DNA of 64,000 nucleotides from Ptychodera flava (lineage: Eukaryota > Hemichordata > Enteropneusta > Ptychoderidae), in assembly GCF_041260155.1 (NCBI RefSeq), contig NC_091928.1:46974137-47038136 (forward strand), written 5' to 3'. How positions within the stretch are numbered: the first letter of the stretch is position 1; every line of letters begins with the position of its first letter. The notes beneath the pieces are model-generated. The model saw only the letters and a program-made list of their open reading frames with translations, was not told the DNA's origin and did no database searches. Position numbers and translations under genes: made by a program. Of the stretch, positions 32,312 through 48,691 are shown piece by piece.

Positions 32312-34211
32312 GTGTGTGTGTTGTGTGTGTATGTATGTACGTAGGTATGTATGTATGCATGTATGTATGCATGTATGTCTGTCTGTCTATCTGTCTGTCT
32401 ATTTGTATGTATGATGTATGTATGTATGTACGTATGTATGGGTGTATGTGTCTCTATCTATCTCTATCTATCAATGTATCTATCTATCTATATGTATGTA
32501 TATATATCCATGAAATTATGTATCTGTTGATGTATCTATGTATGTATCTATGTAAACACACTCTAAAGCACCTAAGTCAGCATTTTCTCTGAAAGGATAC
32601 TTTTCTAATGAAAGAAAACCTCTTGTCATTTGAAATGAAGCACGCCGACGTATTCATATTTCGTATTTTACAAGAAAATCACACAAACGCCAAGACGATG
32701 CTTTGACCTTTGGACACTATTTTACCTCAATGTTGGTGACCCTTAACCGTGGACGAGAACGCAGAAACGGTGAAAAGACAATGGTTCACTGGACGCGTAA
32801 ATGAAGAACGTAATCATGAGTGGTGTGACAGGTCATATTTTGAAGATTTTACACTGGCAGATGCGATGAAAGGACACTCAAAAATTGTCGTGCGTCTATG
32901 ATTGGACCGAAGTAGGAAATCTTATCTAGTATTTTTAAACTCTTTTGGGCGTATATGTTCGTCACCAAACGGTACTGCGCCACAAAACGCTGAAAGTGTC
33001 AAAGTGATACAGTATAGTGCATGCCAGTAGATTGACATTAAGACAAGACAAAGCAAAAAAATAACATCTAAAATTACAGCTTCTTACCGTTTAATTGGCC
33101 TCGGACGATTTCAAAATAAACTTAAAGATAGGACACTAATGCTTGGTTTCCTTAATACAGCTCACTATTAATACATCAGAATTTCTGTAATACATCAGCG
33201 ATCTGAAATACCATCATGCTTGGGCCGGTCACAAACTTTTGACCTCCTTAGCAAGTGTCCATATAGCCGTAATATGAAGGGATATTTAAGGCCAAGTGTT
33301 CTGGCTGATGGACAGTTTTAATTCGCTTGCTGAAATTGGGATTATGGACAGATGGAAGAATTAATAATTGTACGAAAAGTTTACTCTTTTGAAAGTGAAG
33401 AAAGTAATGGCAGTTTTGCGATGACATTTTCAATAGCCCCGTTGGCCTTCCCTTACACCCTAGCCTCTCAGTTTCATCTTTAGAATAAATCTTCTTGGGG
33501 GTCCTTGATAGGTTTCACTATAGTACAAAATTCTGATCAAACCAGGAATTACGTCTAGTCGGCATACAAGAAAAAATTCAGCGCTTCAACACTTCATTGA
33601 GAACTTCGATTATTGTTGAACTTCGCTTTAATTCTTAAAGGCATTTAATTGAATTCGTATACAACACATAAATGACGCACTCGACATTTCGATCATTATA
33701 GGCGAGTTCGTATAAGCATATCGACACAAATTTATTTTACACGTATCGTATTCATCTATAAATTACGCATACACATGCACTTATTGAATTATATGTCATA
33801 TGCATGAGGTTTCCCTATTCCAAAAATCTTCGCGTGCAAAGGTCTCTTGTCCGGACAGCTGGATGCTCAACGGGGCCCGTCCGAGCAGACTATGAAGACT
33901 ATGCAGAGTGTCAAGCCTATTTGATTATTAATTATGGTAAACAGGTATTATACATATTGTTTATGACAAGTGCCTGAATTGTTACTCTGTGTCTATTACC
34001 TCATTTGCAATCTATGTAAAGCATTTTAAAGCAACAGGACAACTCCTATCCCTATAAGTTGTTGCTACCACTCACAGACAGCATGACTGATAACACTTAT
34101 GAGCATCAAGGAATTGAGTTGAGGCAATAATGTGGTAATCTGTATAATCTAAGAAAATCAGATGGGCATTTTGCTGATATTGACGGTTTTCTTCTCTATA
34201 CTATACACACC
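31119..34211. other. Noncoding right part of unit B, with TA and TATG arrays
   Basis: (TA)n at about 32249-32309, then a degenerate TATG/TCTA array to about 32530. From about 31.3 kb it follows copy A closely. No exon recognised. Confidence 0.65.
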
Positions 34212-34288
34212 AGACTGAAAAATCCCTCGCTCGAGGGCGCTCTCTACGGAGCGTAGAGAGCGCCCTCGAGCGACGGACCTTTCAGTCT
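34212..34288. repeat. 77-bp palindrome, copy B
   Basis: Identical in structure to 18291-18367, with the same arms and loop. Confidence 0.85.
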
Positions 34289-35509
34289 ACATAAACACGT
34301 ACAGCTCTGGCTTGCACGAATTGTCTATCAAAATAATTGCAATATAATTTAAACAATTGAGTGTTTGTACAACCCTGTATCATAAATCTGTAAACTGAAA
34401 TGCAAACAGGCTCACATTCAGACAGTATCATGTAGCTTCCGGCTTGTCTTTGAAGATATGGTTCATACCTCAGATGAAGCTTGCCTTCGGTTCAATCTTG
34501 AAGTGTCCCACCCATATCAGGCTTGATGAAATAATACTATTCTCCGTGCCATTACGGAGTTAGAAATGACCTCTGACTTCTCAATCCTGCATTCAATTTA
34601 CTGAATTTCCAATTTAAAACTCTCCATTTTTGAGGAGCAGGTGGCCTTCAGAGATACCTCAAGCCAACACTCATTTTAGTTTGCCCCTAAAAACATCTTT
34701 AAATGTGATCTGTACGTGCTCTTTTGGAAGGATTGGGCAAGGATGACATTGCAACTGGACGTCCCAATATTGGATTTTGGGTATTTTTACAAAATTGGAA
34801 CAAGGCTGCGATTGTTCTGTACAATTTGAAGCCTTTTGTGAAATCACTGACATCAAAATCTTAAAGTGTTCACACCATTCACAACATGGTAATGTTGGTT
34901 TGAGGAAACACTAAATTAAGCTGACTTGACCAAGCCTTGTGGACAGGTGAAAGCAAAACACAAATCATTTGAAAGGTTCAAACATGAACCCAAGATATAA
35001 ATTAGGAAGTGACAGTGGGTGATGGGAACAGCCGATCACATCAACTGACAGATGTGTAACCGCATCTACACAAATCAAAATAAACCTTATAGAGAGGAAC
35101 GCTTAAAAAACTAATCATACATGTATACCAATACAAAGTCAGATTTATTGACCTCAAAATTCTCACATTTTGAGATTGTGTCTCTGAAGAGTTACTTCAA
35201 GACTTTGGAACTCAAACAGTGTCAATTCAAAGACTTTTCAAGACCTTCACAGCAAAGTTTGATTTATTTTGTGAACTTTGCGCAACCTCAAGCCTGCAAG
35301 CAAGCCAAAGGGCTGTGCTCTTTGTCTCAGTGTCTGACTCTGGAGCTTTGTGGCTTCCAAGCTGAGATAAGTAGCCTGTAAACTTGTACAGTTTGTAATT
35401 TATCCCTTGACATAGTGATTAGTTTTTTTTCAAAAAAAAATTGTTTTAAAGAAATTGCTCAGTACACCGTTTTTTCTCTCACTTAACAAAACAGATATCA
35501 TGACACACG
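34289..35509. other. Noncoding right end of unit B and B/C junction
   Basis: Nearly identical to 18368-19586. No gene recognised. The B/C junction lies between about 35,390 and 35,480. Confidence 0.6.
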
Positions 35510-35693
35510 TACATAGATACATAGATACATACATAGATACATACACAGATACATACATGCATACATACATACATACATACATACATACATTCATACGTAC
35601 ATACATACATACATACATACATACATACATACATACATACATACATACATACATACATACATACATACATACATACATACATACATACATACA

Positions 35694-35727
<34 letters not shown>

Positions 35728-35752
35728 CATACATACATACATACATACATAC
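35510..35752. repeat. (CATA)n microsatellite, copy C
   Basis: Longest of the three left-end CATA arrays. Open frames across it are artefacts. Confidence 0.95.
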
Positions 35753-35919
35753 TCTGTAAGAACTGTTTATTTTGCTATAAACTCATAAAAACTATTCTCT
35801 TGTAATTGCTCAAGGTAGATTGCGCCTGATGAACCGATTTTTCGGGCTGTCAATCTTTTACCATTCTTTTCTGATCCACCTCTGATGGGGGCTTATTTTA
35901 AAATTGTTGGTGTTGAAAA

Positions 35920-38802
<2,883 letters not shown>

Positions 38803-38872
38803 CCAATCGCTGTTTCGCGTTGACGCCGTTTAAGCTTTATGCAAATATAGGCAAATTAGTCCTAAATATATA
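38803..38872 (+). promoter_or_regulatory. Core promoter of vWD gene copy C
   Basis: CCAAT at 38803-38807, octamer ATGCAAAT at 38839-38846 and TAAATATATA at 38863-38872. The untranslated exon ends at 38920 before GTAAGT. Confidence 0.6.
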
Positions 38873-39063
38873 GAGCAGTCAGTTATCGTCTAGCTACAGA
38901 ATACAGCTGGTTGACAAGAGGTAAGTGGTACTAATTTCACACTTCCTAGAACTAACTGCTTTTTTAAAAACTAACCATATTTTGCGTCTAGGTTGATATT
39001 TTTTCCTGATGATTAATTGCAAACTTCACAGTTTCTAACGAGAGGTGAATTTACCCTGATAAC

Positions 39064-39278
39064 TTGAACCCTTTTAGCGCTGTAATTTTCTCCCACCAAA
39101 ATTTTAATGTTACCAATTTTTATGAATTTTCTGTAATGTTTTGATAATTTTGGACCAAATGGATATCACATTTCATTGGCTAAAGTTTTTCTCAACATTT
39201 TGGCACAAGTCTGAGAAAAATTGACCGGGGTTTATTTTATACAGGGACAAAAACTGACTTTGGCGCTCAAAGGGTTAA
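39064..39278. mobile_element. piggyBac-like MITE, copy C, intron 1
   Basis: Left target decayed to TTGA, right end GCGCTCAAAGGGTTAA. Orthologue of 23094-23315. Confidence 0.7.
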
Positions 39279-39519
39279 AGAGAGAAAATATTAGCCCTGA
39301 AACTGAGTTGTGGTGAAGAAGCCTATTATGCTTGTTGTTAGAATTTTGTCTTTGTTCGATGTGCAAATAGTAAGAGAACATACCCTCCCAAGATTAAAAA
39401 ACGGTCGATGAGACCGTCAGAGAATGGATTCTGTCTTTCTTTGTGGTATATTCGTTACTTTTCCCAGCGATTGTGATGATGCATGTGTTATGTTTGAAAG
39501 CATCGTTTGACTTGGCAAT

Positions 39520-39834
39520 TTAAGATAGTATGCGCCTCGAAAGTGAAAGACTTAAACTCAAACGTCCTGTATACGGAACGTAGATCTATTCTCTTATCGA
39601 ATTCAGAATATAACGATACAATATTTGACACTTACTGATGTTTGCAATTCAAACTCGCCACCATCACTGTGTAGCTTTATTGGGGAATAGAATTTTTGAT
39701 TTTGGAAAAAGTAAGACGGTGAATTTTTCTCACTCAAAGAGCTTTGAAATGAGCCCGAAACTAATGATGGATCATCAGAGAATTGTAAAAAATCGAGCGA
39801 TTCGACATCTATGCCAAGGCGCATTTTACTCTAG
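39520..39834. mobile_element. TTAA MITE, GGTAGTATGCGCCTCG family, copy C
   Basis: Starts TTAAGATAGTATGCGCCTCG and ends near GCCAAGGCGCATTTTACTCT. It is the fullest of the three orthologous copies. Confidence 0.6.
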
Positions 39835-39976
39835 ATTTCCCGTTACAAATGCGACGCATTTGCTGTTCAACCTTCCAATTTCTATGCTGCTGTATGAAAT
39901 AATTTCACTTTCTCACTATGTCAAGTTGCAGTTAGTATAGCAAAACTTACACTGCCTTGATTTGAATTGTGTAAAG

Positions 39977-40189
39977 AACACGATTTGAACGAATTTGGGA
40001 TAATTGGATGATGGAGTAATATCGATTCCATCTTCAAATGTAACCTCAACTACTATTCTTTTTCAGCTACACACTAGTTTTTATGAGTATTTTGCAATAT
40101 CGCAACATTCAATTATACGGCACCTAACACTTTTGAGAAATTTGAAAAACATGAAAATCCAATTGTCCAAAATTAGTTCCCATCGTGTT
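39977..40189. mobile_element. AACACGATTGGAAC MITE, copy C, intron 1
   Basis: Shared with B at 23953-24165, with inverted AACACGATT / ATCGTGTT ends. Confidence 0.7.
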
Positions 40190-42440
40190 CAAGGGAGCTG
40201 ACAGTTGTTCTCGGTTATATTTAACATGTCTTATTTTATATTTATTATTATGTATTTTATATTGGGATGCATATGTTTGCATAGAGTATACAAATGTCAT
40301 GAAGCTGAACACAGTTGCCAAAGACTTAGCCATCTCCCCCACTTCATGGTTGTCAGGCAGACCGACGAATGATTAAAAGACACAGAGAGGACCCTATCGA
40401 GTAGTATATTTAGTAGTCGGTCTGTTGCAATCAGTGCAGTATGCTTCAACATCCAAGACAACATAGAAGCAGCCATAACTGGCGTAAAATTCTCCAACAC
40501 AAAGAAAAAAACACTGGCAGTTAATTTGTGTTTTTTGGTTGTTTTCTTGTTTGTTTGTTTGTTTGTTTTTATTTACAATCACTGGTAGGGACAACACATT
40601 AGCAGGATAAAATAATTTTGTATTGTCCGTATTTTAAAAGGCCAATAGCTGAAAGATTTCTTGATTTTTTCCATTACTGTTGCTTTTAATGCCGGTTACT
40701 ATCTCTTGTTACAGATGATTCACTTGACAACATACTAATGCAGTTTACACATTGTTCTGCCTGAGTTGACGACCTGAGCGCTTTCTAATGTAACAGTTTT
40801 TAGGAGTAGGATATATATGTAGTTGATATTAAAAATAAACAAAGTTGGAAAAAGAAAGGAATTATCAAGCTTATCAGACTTACGAAAGACACTTCGTTTC
40901 TAGGAATTGTCACTTTTATTTCAGAGAAGCAGAATCTGTCTCCAAACTTAATCTTGTACCAAATCACAGTGCTTCCGAATGCTTCACCCAATAATTAACA
41001 GTATTTCTGTCCTTGTTCAATGTTCTCTTATTTTTATTTTTCTAACAGTTGAGAGTTCAAAATGTGGCTGAAAACAGTAGCTGTTGTGCTGTTGGTGGTG
41101 GCAATTAGCTTTACCGATGCCGGGGTAAGTTGATCGTGTAGGATTGTATATTGTGACTCTTGAAGTATCTTTATCAACATCACAGACACAAACGGAGATG
41201 CATGAGCTGAAAAATCTACGAGTATGACCTGTAACGGTTTCCTTGGGAGTCTCTAGCTCAGTACTCTGTCATAAAACTGACCCTTGCCTCAGCCGCTGGA
41301 AATTAATGAGTAACACCGTTTCCACAAATCTCCACTTTTGCCATTTCATTAATTCAGTGGTTGACAAACTTGCACATTTCAACACAGTTTGAACAAATCT
41401 GAGTCAGGTCGTCCCGGGACCTGTTGTCACACACTGAGCAGGTAGAACACTTTAACAATAAACGGCAGTATTTTTTACGGCAATGATTACTAATGACAAA
41501 AGAACTTTCAGCTAGTTTATATGGTGCAAATAAATCTAAACTTCATGTTACATTCAATCTCTAAAATTTTAAGAATCATTCTTAAGCTTTATGCTATAGC
41601 AGCATGTGATCAGTACAACTAATTAATAGGGCGTCACGTCTGTATCCTTCTCTGCCATACAAGAACGAAATTCAGAGGTGTCTCTTCAAAAGTTCAGGTG
41701 ATTATGGCTTTCCGTATTTTGCAATTTTGCGCCCCCTGCGGTTGATGACGAGAGATATTGGCTAAAATGCAAAGCAGTTTCATATTGGATAAACGGGTGC
41801 AGTTACATTCTACCCATACTGGCATTGACTGAGGAACATTAGTCAAGATCAAAGTGTCAACATTTGTGTAGGCAATGCCCTGTCTGTGACGAGTAAAAAA
41901 CAGTTCGTTTACACTGAGAGGATAAAACAAATCAACATCAAGTACACAGTTATTATCCATTAGCAGAGATCTAATAAAGTTTGGCTGGTCCTAAAAATAC
42001 ATTGAAACAAAATGGTTGTCGTGTAGCAATAATCGATTGTATTCCGAAAAAATGTATTATTCCTTTTGATAGTTTGAACTAAATTAGATGTGGTATGTAG
42101 TGGTTTTTGCCATGGAACATTTCTGGATAGAATAATGACAGATACGTTCCTACATCGGAGAGCATCGCGAAACTATTTGCCGAGTGAGTTTTATACATTC
42201 TATTTGCCGCAAAGTGCGAACAAATAGGTATATCTATTTGATGTTCTTGATAAAATGACAACTATTTGGCCGTATGGAATTACATCGCGAAACAAACTGA
42301 ATTGCAGATGTGTCGCACGGTCAGTTTTCTTAAGCCATATTTGAACCAAGCCTGTCTAATCATGAAAGGGTTGTTATAGAAAGTTACAAGCATATCAAGA
42401 TGAGATAAATACGGTGCTTGCAATAGGATTCGAACTCACA

Positions 42441-43126
42441 GACAAATAGTATAGACAGACTTGAAACGCGGCATGCCTTTTGTTCCATGGGCGTCTCGGT
42501 AGACTATTGGCTTTTCATATTAAAATGAGCTTCAAAGGTGTTAAACTTTTTGGAGGTTTTGTTTGATGTTGATAATTGCGCGACATTATGCGAAAAATAC
42601 GACAAGATGGCATCGTACTTCCAGTCGCGTAGCAACCATAGTTACTTTGTGAGCTCTCAGGCCAGAAACACTGCTTCACGCTTATCAAAACATAACACGC
42701 CAGCAGTTTCATAAACATGTCCTTCCTTGACGCACGTGTACAAGACGGTATAACTGACCGTAAACCATTGAGTAAAACCAGACAGTATCGATATAAGACT
42801 TTCAAATTTGGTTCAAACACACTCATTATATATTCATAAAAACATGAGAGGAATTTTTAAAACGGTAAAACTCACTTTCCTGAAGCTCAAAACACTCCCG
42901 TTTTCGCCAGCACGTCAATTCCGCTCAGCACCACACGACAACAACAACAACACAAACTTTGCCGAACATACTTTCGCTTAACAGTCCGCGAAAATCCGAA
43001 AGTTACCGAAGGATGCATGGTCGGCACTCTTCGGAAAAGGGAGGCGAGAGCAACCTGAGGCGAGGCGAACATGGATGGGTTACGTAACCGCTTCACGCCT
43101 TAAACAATACCCGTTGTTTCTCTGTG
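42441..43126 (-). mobile_element. hAT-like element in a SINE, copy C
   Basis: Same insertion as B (26353-27034), so it predates the B/C split. The left edge is rearranged. A frame of about 103 codons starting near 42826 on the minus strand is similar to that in B. Confidence 0.7.
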
Positions 43127-43390
43127 TCACAATCTACGGTGTCAAGTCACCTAGCGGACAAGCAACAGACAGTACCGATCAGCCAAATCCCTACTCTCAA
43201 AAAGAGTGGTTCGTTAACTGAGCTAAATTATTACATTGTCTGACTGCGGCCACTCCACACGTTGTAGAGTTTAGAAGCTCTTACGCTCGTACATTCACAA
43301 ACTTTATCGAAGTAATGAATACATCGCTTAAACTGGGCGAAAGACATGAATGAATAGTTACAAAATAGCCATCGACTTTCCCCGTAGAAT
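43127..43390 (-). mobile_element. Remainder of interrupted SINE, copy C
   Basis: Continues the tRNA-derived SINE cut by the element to its left. Equivalent to 27035-27285 and part of 8640-8945. Confidence 0.55.
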
Positions 43391-44647
43391 AATACATTGA
43401 AGATATACCATATAGTGAGTCTCAGATGTGGTGAGTCTGTTTAATCGTTCCTGACATGAGAAATTCTGTAAAAGTGACAGCAAGGCGACCATTATTGACT
43501 GTTGCGCGAAACGAATTCACCTTCATATGCATGGCATAACTCATTATTGATGCGTCAGGTTTCAAAGAAATCAGTTGATGTCAATGGCTGAGAAATGACT
43601 CCGGACGAACGCACGCACGCACGGACAAACATAGGGAACTGAATCCTCGTGTTACTAAAGAGCCTCTTACGAATGGGATACATGTAAAATGCAATATGCC
43701 TAGACTCATATTTGGAGGAAATGATTGAATATAAACCTTCTCAATCTTGTGATCGTAACTCGTTTAATATTACTGATGGATTTCATCTGAAGTAATGATA
43801 TAATGTCCCCCTCCCCCCCACTAAGAACAAAGTAGTAGCAACGACCAAGGTCTCTTCTCAAACGAGCAACTTTTCGAACGTATACTTCATTGACAATTAA
43901 GATTTATCAATGTACATTTCGGCACAGAATGGTTAGAATTAAGTTTGCCAGATAATCTACAAGGTAGCTTTTCTTATCACCTCACCTTGTAGTATATTAA
44001 TATACTGCCTCGAGTGTCTTATGTCAGCTGGATATGCAGAATTTTACACTGTAATATTTATTTTAAACCCAATTAACGTTATAAATGTGAAAAGCTGGGT
44101 GCGATTGCTAAAACTACCCATTGCATGTATTAACTCGGCGCTCCAGATGATATATGTGATAGCTAGTACCAAAGTAGTGGTTAGTATTAGACATCGATAC
44201 TATGAATATTGGTAGTAAGAATGACTGTTCACTTACAAGGATGCAATCATGAGCTTTGGACTTACAGTATGTGAATATCTCGCAACGCTGTAAATCGATA
44301 AGATTAACTTAACGGTTACCATGTTGAGGTTTTATATTTTGTCGCAGTTCAACCCATATGGAAATCAACGTAGAGCACTACCAGGACTAAACATCTTGGA
44401 TCTGGACGAAACCATCAGCCCAATAACATCTGGTACGTATTGCGTCAAAATTATACATTTAAACTACGGTCTCTGGTACAGTTTTCTTTTCATTTCGTCA
44501 TTCCTCCAAATCAATATTCATGCTTTGCCTTGATTTTATTGGAAATTCATCAAATCCTGTGAGCAATATCTTCTGTTCTGTTCAGTTGCTGCGGAAATAC
44601 GTGAATAAACAATAACTAACGAGATTTCTTTCTCTTTCACTCCCCAG

Positions 44648-44659
44648 CTATTCTTCCCG
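44648..44659 (+). other. 12-nt microexon, copy C
   Basis: CTATTCTTCCCG between CACTCCCCAG and GTAAGTTTTCC. In phase, adds Ala-Ile-Leu-Pro as in B. Confidence 0.55.
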
Positions 44660-46189
44660 GTAAGTTTTCCTTTCCCTACGGAATATGAGATGCGTTGTTT
44701 TCTTTGCCTTTTGCATTATCAGAATGAGTTTGGCGTCTAGCCTAACCGCTACCAAGGTCATTTCAAGTCAGTGGGCGTGGAAATATCAAACTATCCGTAA
44801 ATTTGCAGAGTAAACTTCAGTAGACAGTCGCGTTAGTGGTAAGGTGTTGTATAGATCGTGTGGGATGAGCGTGACAGCCACCAGCAAGCCAGTAACTGCT
44901 GTTGCAGTGAAAAGCCAAGCGACAGGGGCCAGTCTAGCTTAACCGCTACCAAGGTCATTCGAAAATTCATCTGTAGATCACAGAGAAAATCTGTCTCGAC
45001 ATTAGAACAACATTCTTATAAGTTCAATTCAATGCATTGACTGTACAACTGTTTTTTGTAGGTAAATAATACCAACACTTCCTTACGGGAAAATAATAAA
45101 TTAGTATTCGTTAACTTCCTCTTCAGCGCTGGGACAAATAGGTGACCTTCAAACATTTGACGGCCTCAAGTTCAATTTGAGGGCGAAGCCTGCACCTACA
45201 TGCTGTCAAAGATATGCGATGGCAACTCCGATTTCTCCATTACCGCGAAGGTTGTTCTTGGGAGCGAGAATGCAAAAATCAAAGCAACTTTAGGATCTCT
45301 TGATATGTTTACAAGGGCTCTCATTTATCCCTCCTGGAAGACGGCATAATTAAGGTTTGTCATTCTAAGTTTTCAAGAAACTCTGCTTCATATACCTTAC
45401 TTGGTGACAGCGGAGATACAGGATTTGTTCATTGTCTCAGTCGATGCGTCATTACGAAAGTAAACAATCCATTATATGACATTTTTCTCTTCCTCTCCTG
45501 ATCTTTATCAAATCTGACGAGATCAGGTTGTCAAAAGGTTTATAAAAATCTGCGAGAAGACAAATGTTAAAGCAAATGATTCGAATCGTCCTGCCTCCTT
45601 TCCCAAAATAAACACCAACATTAATTAACCGAACATTAAAGAGCGGATTCAAGTGGCAGTAAGCAGGCATTGTCCAATAGAGCGTCAAGTATTAGAACGC
45701 TGTCAATTGAAATCTAGATTGTTGATTACCGCTCCTAAGATTTAATGTTTCAATCCTGGCCATAATTATGCATCTCAATTTTCTATAGGTTGGCAATAGA
45801 GATGTAACAGACCTGATACAGCTCGGCATATTCAAGGACTTTGCTAACGGCGCCTTTAGATTAAGATGGGACTTGCTCAATATTTCTCAAAGACGCATCA
45901 GGGTAGACGTTGGTGACGTGTTGACCATCTTCTACAATGGAAAAGGTAACCTGGTCGTCGGGATTCTAGATGAAAGTCTAAGCAGCAACTTGTGCGGTCT
46001 TCTTGGCAATTTCAACGACATAGTCGACGACGACTGATGTACTTGATAGACGGTGTCTGGAAACGGCCAATCCGATATAGATATTGAAGTTGAAGAGTTC
46101 GTGAAAGCATGGAAGACTGAGTAAGTTCTGTCCTAAATGTCCTCTGCAATGTCAGTTTTAATTTGCTTGTATTTATATTGGATTGTTAA

Positions 46190-46405
46190 AGGTGGCAGTG
46201 GTTAAGGTACCTGACTCACTATCAGATGATTGTGAGTTCGAGACTCCAGCACGGTCTGTTCAACTGCGCAAGGTACTTTACTCCTCATTGCTCTATTGGG
46301 TAGTGGGTTATGAGTACCTCATCTTGTAATTGGTTTCGCCTATTGGACGAGTGATTAAAAATAAACAAAATTAAAAAATCAATAAATCAATAAATCAATA
46401 AATCA
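46190..46405 (+). mobile_element. Second tRNA-derived SINE, copy C, uninterrupted
   Basis: B box GTTCGAGAC at about 46237 and an A/T-rich tail of (AATAAATC)-like repeats. Orthologue of 30098-30305. Confidence 0.6.
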
Positions 46406-46876
46406 AATTAAAGTTAACATTTATTACTATTAGCCCTGCCTCCTGTAGCTTCCTCAATCCCATAGCGATCTGACGAAAATCATACGGACATTCATACGGC
46501 ATTTTTTCCTAAGTTCATTTAAATAAACTAATGGCTAATGCGTTGGTGCAGTGGTAGCGTTTGATTGAATAGGCGAGAATAAATGCCAGCAGAAAATAAT
46601 ATTGAGACGTCATTTTGTTTTGTCGTTTTCGAATAATGTCTGCATGGTCTAGCTTCTTATAGCATTCCTGTCTTGGTACAGTGGGAACAGAACAGGGAAA
46701 TTCTGTTGCAAGGCTACAATCGACACAAAATGACAAACGCGTTTCTGTTTTTAGTATCGTAATGAGCACTACACTACTTGACTTTTTTCTGCTGCTAAAC
46801 TACAAAATAGTAATAACACAGTGGTATTGTTTGTTTATGCTTTACGAACTGTCGTTCACTGATAACATGATTTTCA

Positions 46877-47101
46877 TTAATCCTGTGAGCGCCAAAGTCT
46901 ATTTTTGTCCCCTTTATAAAATAAACCCCACACAATTTTTCTCGGATTTTTGCCAAAATTTTGAGAAACAACTGTAGTAAATAAAGTGTGATTTCCATTT
47001 GGTTCAAAATTATCAAAAACAAATACAGTAAAATTCATAAAAATTGGTAAAATTTGCATTAAAATTTTTGCGGGAGAAAATTACAGCTCTCAAAGGGTTA
47101 C
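46877..47101. mobile_element. piggyBac-like MITE, copy C, second site
   Basis: Orthologue of 13981-14206. Left TTAATCCTGTGAGCGCC, right CTCTCAAAGGGTTA. Confidence 0.65.
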
Positions 47102-48275
47102 ATATATATCGCTGTACTTCGCCATATACATGTCACAGTTTGCTAAGTACAAAATGATTCCATCTCATGAGTGCACGTTCTATAGTTGAATTTCCTATTT
47201 TCTCTGCAGATGCTGAAAACCCACCAGTTGATAATGACCCGTCAAACATTGAAATGATTTCAAGATGGAGTAGACGGCGATAGATACCACGCACTCGTTG
47301 ACCAATGCTTTTTCTTATTTGAATGAAGTGGGACTTGCATGTTGCCAACACAGTTTTTTCAAAGCTATATTTCTCATCAAAGATGACAAGGCAACCCCCT
47401 CATACTATACATTTTCAAAAAGTAGAAAATCGAAAGTTTATTATAATAGCAACAGTTTACTCGAAGCATGAAGGGTGTATATCTGGGGTAAAAACCTCAG
47501 TTTTGGTATAAATGATAAAATTAATTTAAGTAAAATATTTGACACTAAATTCTGAAATTTCACTTAAAAGAAGAGTATATGTATATAAAACGACTATTTT
47601 GTTTTGCATTATTTATCCTCATTCTAATATGACAAGGGTTGAAAGACTGACACTTAAAAAATTGATTAAATCATATGATAAGCAAAATTGAAATGCCTGT
47701 TATTCAAAATGTAAGAACACTATTGCAAACGAAATAGACGTTTTGAAAAAAAGCATTTATAGAACATAATGTGAAAATATCAGAAAATTTGACCAAGCCA
47801 GAGTGGAGTTAAATCTTTGGAAATTTTGAAATTGAGAGAAATGAGAAGCCAGCAAATCGGGCGATTTGCATACATTTGCATAAATTAACACTTCTTTATC
47901 ACACAACTTATGACTGTTTGACAAGCTAAAAGGTGAACCCAACCAATATTTTAATCTTTGGTTAAAAAATTAATTTTAGTTTAATGAATATTTGCCTCAA
48001 AAAGTGATTTTTGAGCAAAATGCACTAGTTTTTGTGCAGCGCCCCCTAAAGTCAGTAAAACTACATGACATATAGATGATTATAGTGGAATCATATTGAT
48101 ACAGAAAAGGAATAGTTGATAGATAGGCAGGGATAAGGTGTAATGTGTAGCTAATATTTACTATAATGAGAAAATAATAAAATGTCAACATACAGCAAAG
48201 ACGATGGCTCCAGTATTCACATACTTTACAACATGAAATCAATGGTGTATTTGTATGAGTGGCTTTTTGTATTTC

Positions 48276-48521
48276 TTAAGGGATATAGTCGTCGGAAGTG
48301 CGCTCAAAGGTCGTATGGGATCCATACGACCCATGGCAACAATGTATCCAAGGCACAATTGTGATTGATGACAGTTAAAACATGTCTGTCATAATCTGTC
48401 ATAGTATAATTTAAATGTTGCAGCTATAATGATGAGGTGCATCTTGATATCGTGCACAAAATACATTGTTTGTAAACAAGAAACTTGCACAGGCGCAGTT
48501 CCGACGATTGTATCCCTTTAA
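48276..48521. mobile_element. TTAA MITE, AGGGATATAGTCGTCGG family, copy C only
   Basis: TTAA-bounded 246-bp element with ends GGGATATAGTCGTCGGAAGT and, in reverse complement, AAAGGGATACAATCGTCGGA. A (about 16079) and B (about 32122) show the empty site TTTCTAAACCATCCGCG / TTTCTTAACCATCCGCG. A second member lies at 61687-61933 in the SLC6 gene. Confidence 0.85.
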
Positions 48522-48603
48522 CCATCGGCGTAACAAAGGACTGGTGTAAGAGGATTCAGCTTAACCATTCCCTGTTTAGCCATCTTTGTCTATCTCTCTG
48601 TCA

Positions 48604-48609
<6 letters not shown>

Positions 48610-48689
<80 letters not shown>
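48610..48689. repeat. (TA)n microsatellite, copy C
   Basis: Pure TA array, equivalent to 16205-16268 and 32249-32309. The following TATG array is missing and replaced by the C-only block. Confidence 0.95.

Positions 48690-48691
<2 letters not shown>

Larger units (their letters stand above)
19500..35440 (+). repeat. Tandem unit copy B (about 16 kb), recombinant
   Basis: Second copy. Its left part up to about 31.1 kb matches copy C closely, sharing the hAT-like insertion in the SINE and the last-exon sequence. From about 31.3 kb onward it matches copy A closely, while C is clearly more divergent there. The B-to-C spacing of left landmarks and the A-to-B spacing of right landmarks are both about 15.9-16.1 kb. 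Confidence 0.85.
38893..47216 (+). pseudogene. vWD domain gene copy C, several frame disruptions
   Basis: Exons: untranslated about 38893-38920; 41049-41124 with ATG at 41062 (MWLKTVAVVLLVVAISFTDA); 44348-44432; microexon 44648-44659; 45127-45354; 45789-46120; and 47210-47216. Splice sites are kept. The first vWD exon is 228 nt (two 1-nt losses: one near 45175, giving a TAG at 45291, and one near 45306). The second is 332 nt (three 1-nt losses within about 60 bp, the first giving a TGA at 46035). The glycine-rich motif reads CGLLGNFND. All differences that break the frame are 1-nt deletions, which suggests either recent pseudogenisation or local sequence error. Promoter and signal-peptide exon look functional. 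Confidence 0.65.
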
